From Deltaproteobacteria bacterium (GTDB lineage: Bacteria; Bdellovibrionota; Bdellovibrionia; Bdellovibrionales; Bdellovibrionaceae), in the NCBI GenBank assembly GCA_017302835.1, contig JAFLCC010000005.1:248001-312000 (forward strand): 64,000 nucleotides of DNA, read 5' to 3'. Below, in pieces: positions 53,012 to 62,904 of the stretch. The notes under the pieces were generated by a model. That model had not been told where the DNA came from. It searched no databases and saw only the letters and a list, made by a program, of their open reading frames with translations. Made by a program: the position numbers and the translations under genes. Position 1 is the stretch's first letter. Each line of letters opens with the position of its first letter.

Positions 53012-54026
53012 TTAAGTACCAATCTATAGTTTTTTCTAAACCTTTATTGAAATTTATATTTGCTTTATAACCAATTGCTGACTGGATCTTTTCTACACTA
53101 CATTTTCTTCTTGGCTGACCTGTAATTCCCGAAGGATTGAATTTGGGTGTAATTGATTTTCCTATTCTCTTACCAACAATATTTGCAATCATCTGCGCTA
53201 ATTCACAAATTGAAATTTCTTCATCAGCCCCTATATTAAGAGCATCAGCTTTAGGATACATTGCCGCTACCTCTAAAAGACCTCGTGCAAAATCTTCAAC
53301 ATAAAGAAATGATCTTGAGTGTGTCCCATCACCCCAAACATCAAAAAAACCATCTTTTGCATTTACAGCTTTCAAAATTAAAGCTGGTATAACATGCGAT
53401 GATTTAGGATCAAAATTATCTCTGGGGCCATAAGCATTATAGGGTCTACCAATTGCTACCGAAAGACCATACTCTTCTGCATATTTTTGACCTAAATACT
53501 CTTCCATTCTTTTTGACCAACCATAGCCTGAATTCGTAGGTTCAGGTTCATCCTTAAAGCCTTCTGTCTCTGGAGTTGGAATCAAACAATGCCTAGGGTA
53601 AACACAGGCAGAACTAGTAACCAAGAATCTTGATACCTTCGACTCATTAGCCGCTTTAATAACATTGAAAAAAGATTGTAAATTATCTTGAAATATGGTT
53701 GCAGGATGATTTTTATTGTATTCAATCCCAGCAACAGATGCAGCTAAATTTAAAACTACATCGGAGCCTTTTATTGCCGACAAAGTCGTTTCATAATTAT
53801 TAAGGTCGGTCTTTTTAATTTGAATTTGATCAAAACAGTTTTTAAGATTTTCTGGCCTATCTTGCCTGGTTAAAACAATTGGCTTTGCACCCAAAGTAAG
53901 AAGTTGTTCAACAAGATGACTCCCAATAAAACCACTACCGCCGGTAACAACAGTTTTTTTTCCTTTAAAAAAAGAACGTGTTTCATTGCTAAAATCTTCT
54001 AAATTTGTTTGATCCTTATAATTCAT
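52998..54026 (-). CDS. GDP-fucose-synthase-like epimerase/reductase (candidate ColC)
   Basis: 342-residue SDR: VVTGGSGFIGSHLVEQL, LNLAASVAGI, TSSACVYPRHC, the Tyr-x3-Lys in GYGWSKRMEE, and RPYNAYGPRDNFDPKSS. The relationship is to the GDP-L-fucose synthase/GDP-mannose-epimerase group, which act on GDP-4-keto-6-deoxymannose. Lying after gmd and a ColD-like dehydratase, it fits the GDP-colitose synthase step (C5 epimerisation plus C4 reduction). If the ColD-like gene acts elsewhere, GDP-L-fucose would be made instead. Gene ends overlap by 1-14 bp with neighbours. Confidence 0.75.
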   Translation of the reverse strand: MNYKDQTNLEDFSNETRSFFKGKKTVVTGGSGFIGSHLVEQLLTLGAKPIVLTRQDRPENLKNCFDQIQIKKTDLNNYETTLSAIKGSDVVLNLAASVAGIEYNKNHPATIFQDNLQSFFNVIKAANESKVSRFLVTSSACVYPRHCLIPTPETEGFKDEPEPTNSGYGWSKRMEEYLGQKYAEEYGLSVAIGRPYNAYGPRDNFDPKSSHVIPALILKAVNAKDGFFDVWGDGTHSRSFLYVEDFARGLLEVAAMYPKADALNIGADEEISICELAQMIANIVGKRIGKSITPKFNPSGITGQPRRKCSVEKIQSAIGYKANINFNKGLEKTIDWYLNGNK

Positions 54027-55030
54027 TATAATTTCGCTTTGTGTTCAACACCTTCAGATTTTAAATCACCCAAAACCATAATTTTAACTAACTCATCAAA
54101 ACTTGTTTTTGGCACCCAACCTAGCTTTTCTTTTGCTTTGGCGTAATCACCTATTAATAAATCGACTTCTGTAGGTCTAAAATATCTTTCATCAATTTCG
54201 ACATAATCCTGCCAATTTAAACCTACAATTTTAAACGCTCTCTCTAAAAAGTCTTTAACACTCCACGTTTGATTTGTTGCGACAACATAATCATCACCTT
54301 TTTCAACCTGAAGCATTAACCACATTGCTTCTACAAAATCTTTGGCATAACCCCAGTCTCTTTTTGCATCTAGGTTTCCCAGATATAATTTCTTTTGGGT
54401 GCCAGCAACAATTCTTGCCAATGCTCTTGTTATTTTTCTTGTTACAAAAGTTTCGCCACGTCTTGGACTTTCGTGATTGAATAATATCCCATTACTAGCA
54501 TGCATGTTATATGCTTCTCGGTAATTCACTGTTTGCCAATAACTAAACACTTTCGCACATGCATACGGGCTTCTCGGGTAAAATGGCGTCTCTTCATTTT
54601 GTGGAATAGCCTGTACTTTACCGTACATCTCCGAACTCGATGCTTGATAAAATCTAATTTCTCTTGTTGCTCCAACATTTTTAATAGCTTCTAACAGTCT
54701 AAGCGAACCCATACCTACGATGTCTGAAGTATAAATTGGTTCATCAAATGAAACTCGAACGTGGCTCTGCGCACCTAAATTATAAACTTCAGTAGGTTGA
54801 ACTTTGTCCACAAGTTTTTCTAGCGAACTAGCATCCGATAAATCGCCATAGTGCAAAAACATTCTGACGTCAGCGTCATGCAAATCTTTATAAAGGTGCA
54901 ACAATCTACCAGTATTAAACGATGATGATCTTCTTATAACACCATGGACTTCATATCCTTTTTCCAATAATAGCTCGGCTAAATATGATCCATCTTGACC
55001 AGTTATTCCAGTTATCAATGCTTTTTTCAT
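54026..55030 (-). CDS. gmd: GDP-mannose 4,6-dehydratase
   Basis: Converts GDP-mannose to GDP-4-keto-6-deoxymannose. Signatures: [82 protein letters not shown] with Tyr-x3-Lys, and [19 protein letters not shown]. The 334-residue length is typical. It overlaps the upstream dehydratase-like gene by 4 bp and the downstream gene by 1 bp, indicating a single operon for GDP-deoxyhexose synthesis. Confidence 0.96.
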   Translation of the reverse strand: MKKALITGITGQDGSYLAELLLEKGYEVHGVIRRSSSFNTGRLLHLYKDLHDADVRMFLHYGDLSDASSLEKLVDKVQPTEVYNLGAQSHVRVSFDEPIYTSDIVGMGSLRLLEAIKNVGATREIRFYQASSSEMYGKVQAIPQNEETPFYPRSPYACAKVFSYWQTVNYREAYNMHASNGILFNHESPRRGETFVTRKITRALARIVAGTQKKLYLGNLDAKRDWGYAKDFVEAMWLMLQVEKGDDYVVATNQTWSVKDFLERAFKIVGLNWQDYVEIDERYFRPTEVDLLIGDYAKAKEKLGWVPKTSFDELVKIMVLGDLKSEGVEHKAKL

Positions 55031-56229
55031 TTAAAAAATTCCTTTACTACTTTGAGTACGTATTCTTTTTCTTCTTGTGTCATCATTGGATGTGATCCCC
55101 AAAATAGTCCCTGATCCATAACCTTATCTGCACCAGTTAGCTCGCTAGCTATCCTATGATTTACAGACTTCAAAGCGGGTTGACGAGCAAGATTTCCACA
55201 AATGATTGGTCTGGTTTCAATACCATTTTTTTCAAGATGAGCTTGCAGCCCATTTCTTAACTTTTTTGATTCACAAATTATTGGAAATCCAAACCATGTT
55301 GGAATTGTATTCTCGGTAATCTGCATAGGCTTTATCAAACCATTTTTAATTATTTCATCGAGTTCGGTAATCCAAAAATCAGTAACATCTCTTCTTGATT
55401 GATTGAATTGACTCAATTTTTTCAATTGCTGTAAACCAAAGGCAGCATTTATTTCCGTTGGTCTTAAGTTAAAACCAGTAGTAATAAACAAAAATCTTGG
55501 ATCGATTTCAGGATATAAATTTTCTTGCTTCTTTCTATCCTTCAGATGCCTTGTCCATCCATGAGCTCGCATGGCTCGAAAAAGTTCAGCCATATCATCA
55601 TTATTGGTCACAATCATTCCACCCTCGATTGTCGTAATATGATGCGAAAAGAAAAAGCTGTAAGTCCCGATATCACCATATGTTCCAACATACTTATCAC
55701 TATACTTTGTTCCTAGGGATTCACAGGTATCTTCAATAAGCCAAAGCTTGTGTTCTTTTGAAATATTTGAAATTTCATTTAATTGAACAGCGTTTCCCAA
55801 AACGTGAACAGGACAAATTGCTTTTGTTTTGCTGGTGATTGCTTTGCGGACAGCGTTCGGATCCATCTGAAGTGTGTATGGATCACTGTCTACTAAAACA
55901 GGCGTAAGACCTGCCTGGACTACGGGCCAAATGGTAGTTGACCAAGTAACGGCCGGAACAATCACTTCATCACCAGGATTTAATTTTTGCCCACCAAATT
56001 TACTAGTCGGACAAAATGAGTTCACTAATGCAAAAAAGGCCAATAAATTTGCACTGGAGCCAGAGTTTACATAAATTGCATTCTTTGCTCCAATATATCT
56101 TGCAAATTCATCCTCGAATTTAAAACATTTTTCACCCATCGTAAGAAAACCAGAATGAAGGACATCTATTGCTGCATTAATCTCTAATTCATTGAAAGTT
56201 GAGGTATTTAAAGGAATTTTCATAGACAA
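55027..56229 (-). CDS. ColD-like GDP-4-keto-6-deoxymannose 3-dehydratase
   Basis: A DegT-fold PLP enzyme of 400 residues in which the position of the usual PLP-binding Lys is His196 ([14 protein letters not shown]). This substitution marks the ColD/E1-type 3-dehydratases that remove the C3 hydroxyl, rather than aminotransferases. Other marks include [36 protein letters not shown] and [13 protein letters not shown]. With gmd directly downstream, the product would be GDP-4-keto-3,6-dideoxymannose on the way to colitose. Deoxygenation at C3 is inferred from the residue and context. Confidence 0.85.
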   Translation of the reverse strand: MSMKIPLNTSTFNELEINAAIDVLHSGFLTMGEKCFKFEDEFARYIGAKNAIYVNSGSSANLLAFFALVNSFCPTSKFGGQKLNPGDEVIVPAVTWSTTIWPVVQAGLTPVLVDSDPYTLQMDPNAVRKAITSKTKAICPVHVLGNAVQLNEISNISKEHKLWLIEDTCESLGTKYSDKYVGTYGDIGTYSFFFSHHITTIEGGMIVTNNDDMAELFRAMRAHGWTRHLKDRKKQENLYPEIDPRFLFITTGFNLRPTEINAAFGLQQLKKLSQFNQSRRDVTDFWITELDEIIKNGLIKPMQITENTIPTWFGFPIICESKKLRNGLQAHLEKNGIETRPIICGNLARQPALKSVNHRIASELTGADKVMDQGLFWGSHPMMTQEEKEYVLKVVKEFFK

Positions 56230-56242
56230 TGAAAGTATATAA

Positions 56243-57499
56243 TCAGCTTGGTCCTTGCAAGAACATCTTAAATTTTTGCTGCAATACGTTTTTTAGGCCT
56301 AAAAAAATAAAAATGTTTCCTGCATATAGCAATGGCAAAGAAGGGTCTAAAATCCTAGGATATCCTAAAAACAATAAGCCCATTCCCCACAAAGATAAAG
56401 GAACTAGGCAAAACAATTTAATTTCTGGGTTCTTGAACAAGACAAGCATGTACCCAATCAATCCTGTTATAATAAAAAACCAGTTCCTCTGAATCAAAAT
56501 CCAATTAAATCTCTCAGGAAAAAGATGATTTCGATCCACTTTGCTGAGCGGTTCTGACCTATCATTCATGGAGTTCCAAATTCTATTGGGAATTATCTGA
56601 GTCACAAAAAGTAAAGTATTTTCTTTTATCCACTTTTTTGAAACTTCACTGGCATGGCGCATCGCCTGATAATCATTTTCAAAGTGCTTTTCAGCATCAA
56701 TTTGAAGCTTTGTAACTGAAGTTTTCTCATTAACCACCAAAGAGTTAATATCCCCTAGTTCCCACAAAAAGCTATATGGGCCTTGTGTTGATGTAAAAAT
56801 AAAATTTCCATAAAGTGTGTAACCCCGCACACCCCACGGAAGCCAAATTAAAAATACGCCAATACACAATAAAGCAATTTTTTTTAGCTTTTGGACAAGT
56901 TTTAAATCACAAAAAATTAAAGTAGATAGCGGTATTAAAAAAGTTAACATAAACTGTGGCCTATGAAATATAGCTATCATAGTCAGAATTCCCGAAAGAA
57001 AAACCCAAATATCCTCATGTTTTTTTTGCATTTTTGAGTAAAATAATATTAAAAAGACAATTAATATTTCAGTAAAATATTCGGTTGAGACTTTATAACT
57101 CCAAAAAATTGAAGATGATGAAATTGAAACCACAAAAATAAAAAATAAACAAAATTTAAAAACTAGCTTATCGCGCCTATAGTTATAAAGCAAAAGGCAT
57201 AAACTTACTAAATGTATTAGAACTTGAAAAATTCCCCACATATCAACATTAAATCCCCCTCTTAAAACAAAATAAACTGCTACTAGTATAGGAAAAGTTG
57301 GAGGCTTATAAGATAACCAAAAATTATTAACTGAAAAGGAAAACTCATTAAATACACTTGTACCCAATCTAACATAGTCATTCATATCAGAAAATGGAAT
57401 TTCATTTGTAATTTTCCAATAATAAATCCTGACGATAAGAAATAGCATCAATAAAATATAAACTGAGTACGTGGTGTTATTCTTTTTAATCATATGCAT
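56243..57499 (-). CDS. GT-C-type membrane glycosyltransferase
   Basis: About 418 residues with about 9-10 spans. The first extracytoplasmic loop carries an acidic pair (ITNEIPFSDMNDYVRLG), as expected of GT-C enzymes. It likely acts on a polyprenyl-phosphate sugar. I take the ATG at 57499; the longer frame begins with a TTG at 57532. It is the first gene of the minus-strand gmd block, and its end is 13 bp before the ColD-like gene start. No exact family was recognised. Confidence 0.65.
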   Translation of the reverse strand: MHMIKKNNTTYSVYILLMLFLIVRIYYWKITNEIPFSDMNDYVRLGTSVFNEFSFSVNNFWLSYKPPTFPILVAVYFVLRGGFNVDMWGIFQVLIHLVSLCLLLYNYRRDKLVFKFCLFFIFVVSISSSSIFWSYKVSTEYFTEILIVFLILFYSKMQKKHEDIWVFLSGILTMIAIFHRPQFMLTFLIPLSTLIFCDLKLVQKLKKIALLCIGVFLIWLPWGVRGYTLYGNFIFTSTQGPYSFLWELGDINSLVVNEKTSVTKLQIDAEKHFENDYQAMRHASEVSKKWIKENTLLFVTQIIPNRIWNSMNDRSEPLSKVDRNHLFPERFNWILIQRNWFFIITGLIGYMLVLFKNPEIKLFCLVPLSLWGMGLLFLGYPRILDPSLPLLYAGNIFIFLGLKNVLQQKFKMFLQGPS

Positions 57500-57583
57500 T
57501 TTAAAAAATAACTTACGGGTATATATTGTCAATTACATTAGGAATTTATTTACAAACCAAAAATGTAGTGAAATAACCTTTTT

Positions 57584-58660
57584 ATGAATTTGTTAATTGA
57601 GATCTCGCACCACGGATACGGTCATCTAACTCAAACTGCTCAAGCTTTATCACCTTTCATTCATAGGCTTTGCTTTGATAAGATTTTTATAAGAAGTTCA
57701 ATTTCATACGATATGCTTAAAAATAAATTTTTAGACTTAAACTTTACACATATTAATGAACCGTCAGATCCTTGCTTAAATATGATTGATGCCTTGAATA
57801 TCGATATTGAAAAAAGTAGAAATTCGTACCAATCTTTATTAAAAAATTGGGATTCAGAAAAATCTCGACTTAAAAATCTGTTACTAGATCTTCAAATATC
57901 CATTGTTTTTTCCAATATTTCATTCCAAATCCTCGAGGCAGCATATGAATGCAATATACCTTCTGTTGCATTAAGTTCACTAAATTGGGCTGATTTGATA
58001 AGTCATTACTTACACAGCAATGACATGAATTTTCGTGACATTCATACAAGAATTATAAAATGCTATAATTTAAGTAGCTATTTTTACGCTGTTAAACCAG
58101 GTCTGGATCATAGCTTAATTAAACCACAGAAAAATTTAAGCCTGCTTAATCATAATTTTAAAAGTCAAAAAAATGAAATTCTAAACCAATTAAAACTTCC
58201 TGCAGAAACTAAAATTATTTTAATCTCTTTTGGAGGAATGAATCTCTATTTTTATCCTTCCAATTGGGTTATTCCAAAAAATATAGTATTATTAACACCA
58301 GCTTACATTACTGCTGATAATGTAAGTAATTTTGACTATTCAAAACTTCCTTTTGAGTTTAAATCAATCCTGGCATCATCTGACTTTGTCATTACAAAAT
58401 TAGGTTATGGCTTTGTTTCAGAAATTACAGCGCTAGGAATAAACTGTCTTTACGTTAAAAGAAATGACTGGCCAGAGGAAACGTTTTTCTCATCTTGGCT
58501 TAATAAATATTCCTATTCGGAAGCTATTTCAAACTTAGAATTTCAAAATGGATTATTCTTTGATAGAATACGCTTTGAAAACAATAAGAAATATTGCATT
58601 AATACCACCAATGAAACCTCAGAACTATTTCATGATTTTAAGAAATTACTGAACTTATAA
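57584..58660 (+). CDS. GT-B-like glycosyltransferase
   Basis: 358 residues. The N-terminus (LLIEISHHGYGHLTQTAQAL) has the glycine/histidine loop of GT-B enzymes. The C-terminal half has IILISFGGMNLYFYP and SDFVITKLGYGFVSEITALG then CLYVKRNDWPEE, a donor-binding arrangement like that in UDP-glycosyltransferase-type proteins and the N-terminal domain of arabinokinases. It probably adds a sugar in the cytoplasm. It stands alone on the plus strand between two minus-strand runs, converging with wzt 2 bp away. Confidence 0.7.
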   Translation: MNLLIEISHHGYGHLTQTAQALSPFIHRLCFDKIFIRSSISYDMLKNKFLDLNFTHINEPSDPCLNMIDALNIDIEKSRNSYQSLLKNWDSEKSRLKNLLLDLQISIVFSNISFQILEAAYECNIPSVALSSLNWADLISHYLHSNDMNFRDIHTRIIKCYNLSSYFYAVKPGLDHSLIKPQKNLSLLNHNFKSQKNEILNQLKLPAETKIILISFGGMNLYFYPSNWVIPKNIVLLTPAYITADNVSNFDYSKLPFEFKSILASSDFVITKLGYGFVSEITALGINCLYVKRNDWPEETFFSSWLNKYSYSEAISNLEFQNGLFFDRIRFENNKKYCINTTNETSELFHDFKKLLNL

Positions 58661-58662
58661 CA

Positions 58663-59403
58663 TTAATTTAAATTCTCGTAACAAGAAGCACCCTCATCAG
58701 CACTCCCATCAAACTCTAATTTCGATTTATTAAAAACGAGGCATCTTGTACAGTAATTTCTTATTTGATCGGGTGAATGAGAAACAAGAATAATTGTCTT
58801 TCCATTAGAATGAAGCTCTTTGATTTTATTTATACACTTTTGCTGAAACCAGATGTCGCCAACGCTTAATACCTCATCAAAAAATAGAATTTGAGATTCC
58901 AAATGGGTTGCAATTGAAAATCCAAGCCTTACAACCATTCCACTAGAATAGTTTCGGATGGGTTTATAGATATGATCACCAAGCTCTGTAAACTCTATGA
59001 TTTCATTTAACTTTTCATAGGTTTTTTTTCTTCCATAACCTAATATTGCAGCATTTAGAAAAATATTTTCATAACCTGTTAACTCATCGCTGAAGCCTGC
59101 TCCAAGTTCTAATAAGGGAGCTATTCTACCACTTGTTCGGATAATGCCTTGATCAGGCGAATATATGCCAGATAATAATTTAAGAAGTGTACTCTTTCCA
59201 ACCCCATTTTTTCCCATAATACCAACAAATTCACCTTCGTTGATATTAAAAGTAACATTATCTAAAATTGTAACTTGGCTTTTTTGGCCAAATTCTAGCT
59301 TTCCCCGCATTAAATTAATTAGTATTTTTTTAATGTCATGGGGCCTATCCATCCAGTTTGTAAATGATTTTGAAACATTGATAACCTGAATAACTGGTTT
59401 CAT
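58663..59403 (-). CDS. wzt: Polysaccharide ABC exporter ATP-binding protein
   Basis: Energises export of a lipid-linked polysaccharide. Walker A is GIMGKNGVGKSTLLKLL, the signature is NYSSGMVVRLGFSIATHL, Walker B is QILFFDEVLSVGD, and the H-loop is ILVSHSPDQI. At 246 residues it lacks the C-terminal carbohydrate-binding domain of O9a-type Wzt, so it is closer to KpsT/RfbB types that do not check chain ends. It follows wzm by 1 bp. Confidence 0.93.
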   Translation of the reverse strand: MKPVIQVINVSKSFTNWMDRPHDIKKILINLMRGKLEFGQKSQVTILDNVTFNINEGEFVGIMGKNGVGKSTLLKLLSGIYSPDQGIIRTSGRIAPLLELGAGFSDELTGYENIFLNAAILGYGRKKTYEKLNEIIEFTELGDHIYKPIRNYSSGMVVRLGFSIATHLESQILFFDEVLSVGDIWFQQKCINKIKELHSNGKTIILVSHSPDQIRNYCTRCLVFNKSKLEFDGSADEGASCYENLN

Positions 59404-59404
59404 T

Positions 59405-60193
59405 CTATAAATCCTCTACAATTCTACGAGACAATTTACCATTCATAACCTGAAATAAAATAATAAAAAATAAAGTCCAAGCAAGCATTATCAAACTTGA
59501 ATTTAGACTTATCATATTTCCATAATAATATACCTGATGAATACTATCGAAAAAAACACCAAATGGGTTTAAATAAATAATCAGCTTAAATTTTTCTGGT
59601 ATCATATCTGACTTATAGATAATTGGTGTTAAATAAAATAATACCTGAATTATTAAAGTTAATATGTGTCTTAAATCCCTAAAGTACACAAATGCGATCC
59701 CCAGCAAAAACCCCATTGAATAAGTCATTAGAAACATTAAAAATAAAATTGGAAATAATAATAAACTTGTTATCGACAATTGATGATTAGTTAAAAAACT
59801 AAATAAGAATAAAATAGGCAAAGATATAATTAAATTTACAAAGTGAGTTATATTTTCGGAAAAGTTAAATACATTTAATCTTAAAGGTATCTTATTAAAT
59901 AATGTATGATTCCCTACAATGGTTTCCAAGCCAGAACTTAAACTATTTGTAACAAATCCCCATGGTAATACACCAGAAAGAACGAAAACAAGATAGTTAT
60001 CAATCTCCATTTTCACTACATATTTAAATACAAAAAAATAGACAAAACCCGACAATCCAGGACCAAGCAAAGACCAAATAATTCCAAAGAATGATCTTCT
60101 GTATTTTAATTTTAAATTTCTCAACACCAAATTGAAAATTACAAATTTGTGATCAAGACATAAAAAAGATTGAAAAAAACTTAACATTGTCAT
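59405..60193 (-). CDS. wzm: Polysaccharide ABC exporter permease
   Basis: 262 residues, about 6 membrane spans, with LVLRNLKLKYRRSFFGIIWSLLGP (ABC-2 type start) and HILTLIIQVLFYLTPIIYKSD. It forms the membrane channel for the ATP-binding protein encoded 1 bp downstream. Together they would move an undecaprenyl-linked O-antigen or capsule to the periplasm. It sits 15 bp after the large glycosyltransferase gene. Confidence 0.92.
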   Translation of the reverse strand: MTMLSFFQSFLCLDHKFVIFNLVLRNLKLKYRRSFFGIIWSLLGPGLSGFVYFFVFKYVVKMEIDNYLVFVLSGVLPWGFVTNSLSSGLETIVGNHTLFNKIPLRLNVFNFSENITHFVNLIISLPILFLFSFLTNHQLSITSLLLFPILFLMFLMTYSMGFLLGIAFVYFRDLRHILTLIIQVLFYLTPIIYKSDMIPEKFKLIIYLNPFGVFFDSIHQVYYYGNMISLNSSLIMLAWTLFFIILFQVMNGKLSRRIVEDL

Positions 60194-60208
60194 TTTTTAA
60201 TATACTTC

Positions 60209-62083
60209 TTACCTGTAGTAAAAACTCTTTCTAGGTCTAACATTACCCATTAAACCAAACATAGTAGCAGAGGAATCAAAATCTTCAATAGCATTTTTCT
60301 CTCTTGTGATACTTTCAAAATGGATACCAGTAGCAACTGGATTATAAAAGCAGTAATATCCTTTTTGATTAATCCTTGCACATAAATCAGTGTCACTAAA
60401 GGCAATGGGGTACATATCTTCATTAAAGCCATTCACCTCTTCAAATATTGTCCTTTTCATTAACATGCAAGCTGCTGTAACCGCATCAACAACCCTTTGA
60501 ACACTATGAAAACCTTTGGCGCCTTTATGAACCTGATAATTAGTATGCCCCCAACAAACTTCGTATTCATAATGGTCATCTCGGCAATCAATTCCACCAT
60601 GCTGCAACGAGCCGTTTGGATATAATAACTTGCACCCTACGGCACCAATTTTTGGCTGCTCAATCCATCTTGCCATTTCAAATATAGCCTCATCTTTAAG
60701 CTCAACATCATTATTTATAAAAAGTAAATATGGACTATTTGAAAACATTGAGTTTCTAGCGGCAAAGTTACAAATTCTAGAAAAATTAAAGGCGTCATCA
60801 TAATTGATTATCTCTATCCTTAACTTGTCTTTAAACTTTTCTTGAAGTCGTTTATTTATGGAAGGGTCCGTGCTATTATTGTTCACAAGCGTTATATTCA
60901 GTTTTACATTTTTTTGAGTAATTAAGGATCTTAGTGCTTTTTCAGTTAAAGATTCTCCATCTTTAAAAGGCATAATTACCTGTATTTCAGGAATAAAGTT
61001 AATTTTAGGGAAAGCAAAATAAGTTGTATCAACTTCACCAGCTGTAATTTCCCAATCTAGTTTATTCTTATCAACAAACTCCTTTAATGCAAAAATTCCA
61101 GCATCATTTACATAACTTTTTACAGAAGTGCTTAATGCTGTACTATTAGCATGAACTCTCCACGCATATAAACCAATAGGGCATCTCAAGAATCTAGAAG
61201 AATTTGAGCTCAGTTTTAAAATCAAATCATAATCTTGAGCCCCATCACATATTTTTCTTAAGCCACCAACTTGCAAAAAATTCTTTTTTGAAACCAATAA
61301 ACAATGGCAAACCCAATTGATAAAGAAGTATGGATAGGTAAAAGAATCAGGCTTTCTTAAATAAGTCCCATGAATTCTATTATTATACTCATCAATTTTA
61401 AACTCATCACAATAAATCACTGTTTTTTCATTATCCTGATGTTGCCTTAATAATAGATCATATCTGTATAATAAATCACTACGTATCCAATCGTCATGAT
61501 CAACAAATAACAAGAACTCACCAGTTGCCATTTCAGCTAATTGGTTTGTTGTAGTAGAAATTCCTGAAGAATCAGGACTTCTATCAAACTCAAAGAATCT
61601 AATTCTTTGTTTAGCCGTCTCGTTTTCGGCAATTAACTGACTAATATAATTTGTTATTTCAGCAGGTTGTGGTCCATCAAAACCCAATAAAATCTCGCAA
61701 TCAGTAACTGACTGATTTAAACATGATTCCAAAAGAATTTTGAAAAACTGTAATTTTGGTTTATAAACAGGAATTAAAATTGAGTAAGTAAAAGTTCTGT
61801 TAGATTTTTTTTTCAAGGTTTCATATAATCCTTGGGTTACGATTTTAAGCTTATGCAGCTGAAAATCAGAATAATCAGCAATTATATTTTGATTTTTAAA
61901 CAAGTGGGTATATCGCATTGGATTTTGATTACAAAAACCATTTATCAACAACTTAAACTGTGCAAGACAGGCTTTAATAAAAAATTTAACTTTAATAAAG
62001 TCAAAATCAATAAAAATCACCTTTAAAAGGGTTATTAGAAACAATAATAATAGCTTTAGATAGTTTTTTATTTTTTTGCTCAT
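60209..62083 (-). CDS. Tandem GT2 glycosyltransferase, two GT-A domains
   Basis: 624 residues with two family-2 units. The first, about 95-330, has YSILIPVYKPKLQFFKILLE and LLFVDHDDWIRSD. The second, about 365-600, has IQVIMPFKDGESLTEKALRS, ITLVNNNSTDPS, and YLLFINNDVELKDE. A hydrophobic N-terminal segment (LKLLLLFLITLLKVIFI) may anchor it to the membrane. Tandem enzymes of this type build the repeating backbone of ABC-exported O-antigens such as rhamnans. It is immediately upstream of the exporter genes. Confidence 0.85.
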   Translation of the reverse strand: MSKKIKNYLKLLLLFLITLLKVIFIDFDFIKVKFFIKACLAQFKLLINGFCNQNPMRYTHLFKNQNIIADYSDFQLHKLKIVTQGLYETLKKKSNRTFTYSILIPVYKPKLQFFKILLESCLNQSVTDCEILLGFDGPQPAEITNYISQLIAENETAKQRIRFFEFDRSPDSSGISTTTNQLAEMATGEFLLFVDHDDWIRSDLLYRYDLLLRQHQDNEKTVIYCDEFKIDEYNNRIHGTYLRKPDSFTYPYFFINWVCHCLLVSKKNFLQVGGLRKICDGAQDYDLILKLSSNSSRFLRCPIGLYAWRVHANSTALSTSVKSYVNDAGIFALKEFVDKNKLDWEITAGEVDTTYFAFPKINFIPEIQVIMPFKDGESLTEKALRSLITQKNVKLNITLVNNNSTDPSINKRLQEKFKDKLRIEIINYDDAFNFSRICNFAARNSMFSNSPYLLFINNDVELKDEAIFEMARWIEQPKIGAVGCKLLYPNGSLQHGGIDCRDDHYEYEVCWGHTNYQVHKGAKGFHSVQRVVDAVTAACMLMKRTIFEEVNGFNEDMYPIAFSDTDLCARINQKGYYCFYNPVATGIHFESITREKNAIEDFDSSATMFGLMGNVRPRKSFYYR

Positions 62084-62225
62084 TATTTAATCATCTCCAC
62101 TTTCCCAATAAGAAAAATTTTATATTTTGATATTCATCCTTTGTAAATAGAAATAAAATTTAAATTACACTTAATTTATCTATATCTTTAAATTATCGTG
62201 GTTACAATTAAACCCATAAGGTCAA

Positions 62226-62904
62226 ATGAGGCTAAAAGATGAATCACTCTTTTCTTACAAAAAAAATAACTTGATCTTCTATCTTGGTTTTTACGCGATT
62301 GCAGTTATCCATTTGATATTTATTTTTAAAAACTCAGTTTATGTGCCTTTTATGGACGAATGGGAATTGTTAAGGAATGATAATTTCCATCTAGGTCCAT
62401 CAATAAGTTCAGTATTTAAACAACACAACGAACACAAATTAGTAGTTCCAAATCTCTTTTTTTGCGGTTTTTTTTTACTAAATGGTTTTAATATTCTATT
62501 TGTTCAGATATTTAATTTTTATATCAATGATGTGTCTTATTTTATTCTCTAGAGCGGGTTTTGGACTTGAACAAGCACTTTCAAGCCGTTATTTTGAGTT
62601 CTCTTCTATCTTCTTTTTTCTTGCTTTTTCCCAAGGACTTTCATTAATTTCAACAGTAAAAAAATGGATTTCATATTTTCTAGTTCCTGTTTTAATATTA
62701 TTTTTCATAAGACACCTAAGTTATGATAATTTTTATTCACCTTTATCTAAAATGAGATACATTGGCCTTACTTGCATTAAACATACATTGCTTAAAAATA
62801 AAGGTGAATTCTGTAAAGAGTTATATCTTGTAGAATTAAAAGGCATTATGAATAGGCTTAAAGAAAGGAACATTAATCCTTCATTTTTGAAAGACATAAA
62901 TTAA
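62226..62904 (+). pseudogene. Broken polytopic membrane-protein gene
   Basis: Two frames represent the ends of one membrane protein. The first (62226-62552) starts MRLKDESLFSYKKNNLIFYL and holds an extracytoplasmic loop with PFMDEWELLRN and QHNEHKL. The second frame (open to 62904) contributes RAGFGLEQALSSRYFEF, a motif seen near the C-terminal spans of a large membrane-protein family, and continues to the stop. The whole is only about 220 codons where several hundred would be expected, so there is an internal deletion with a frame change near 62545-62555. The family is not named with confidence. Confidence 0.65.
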
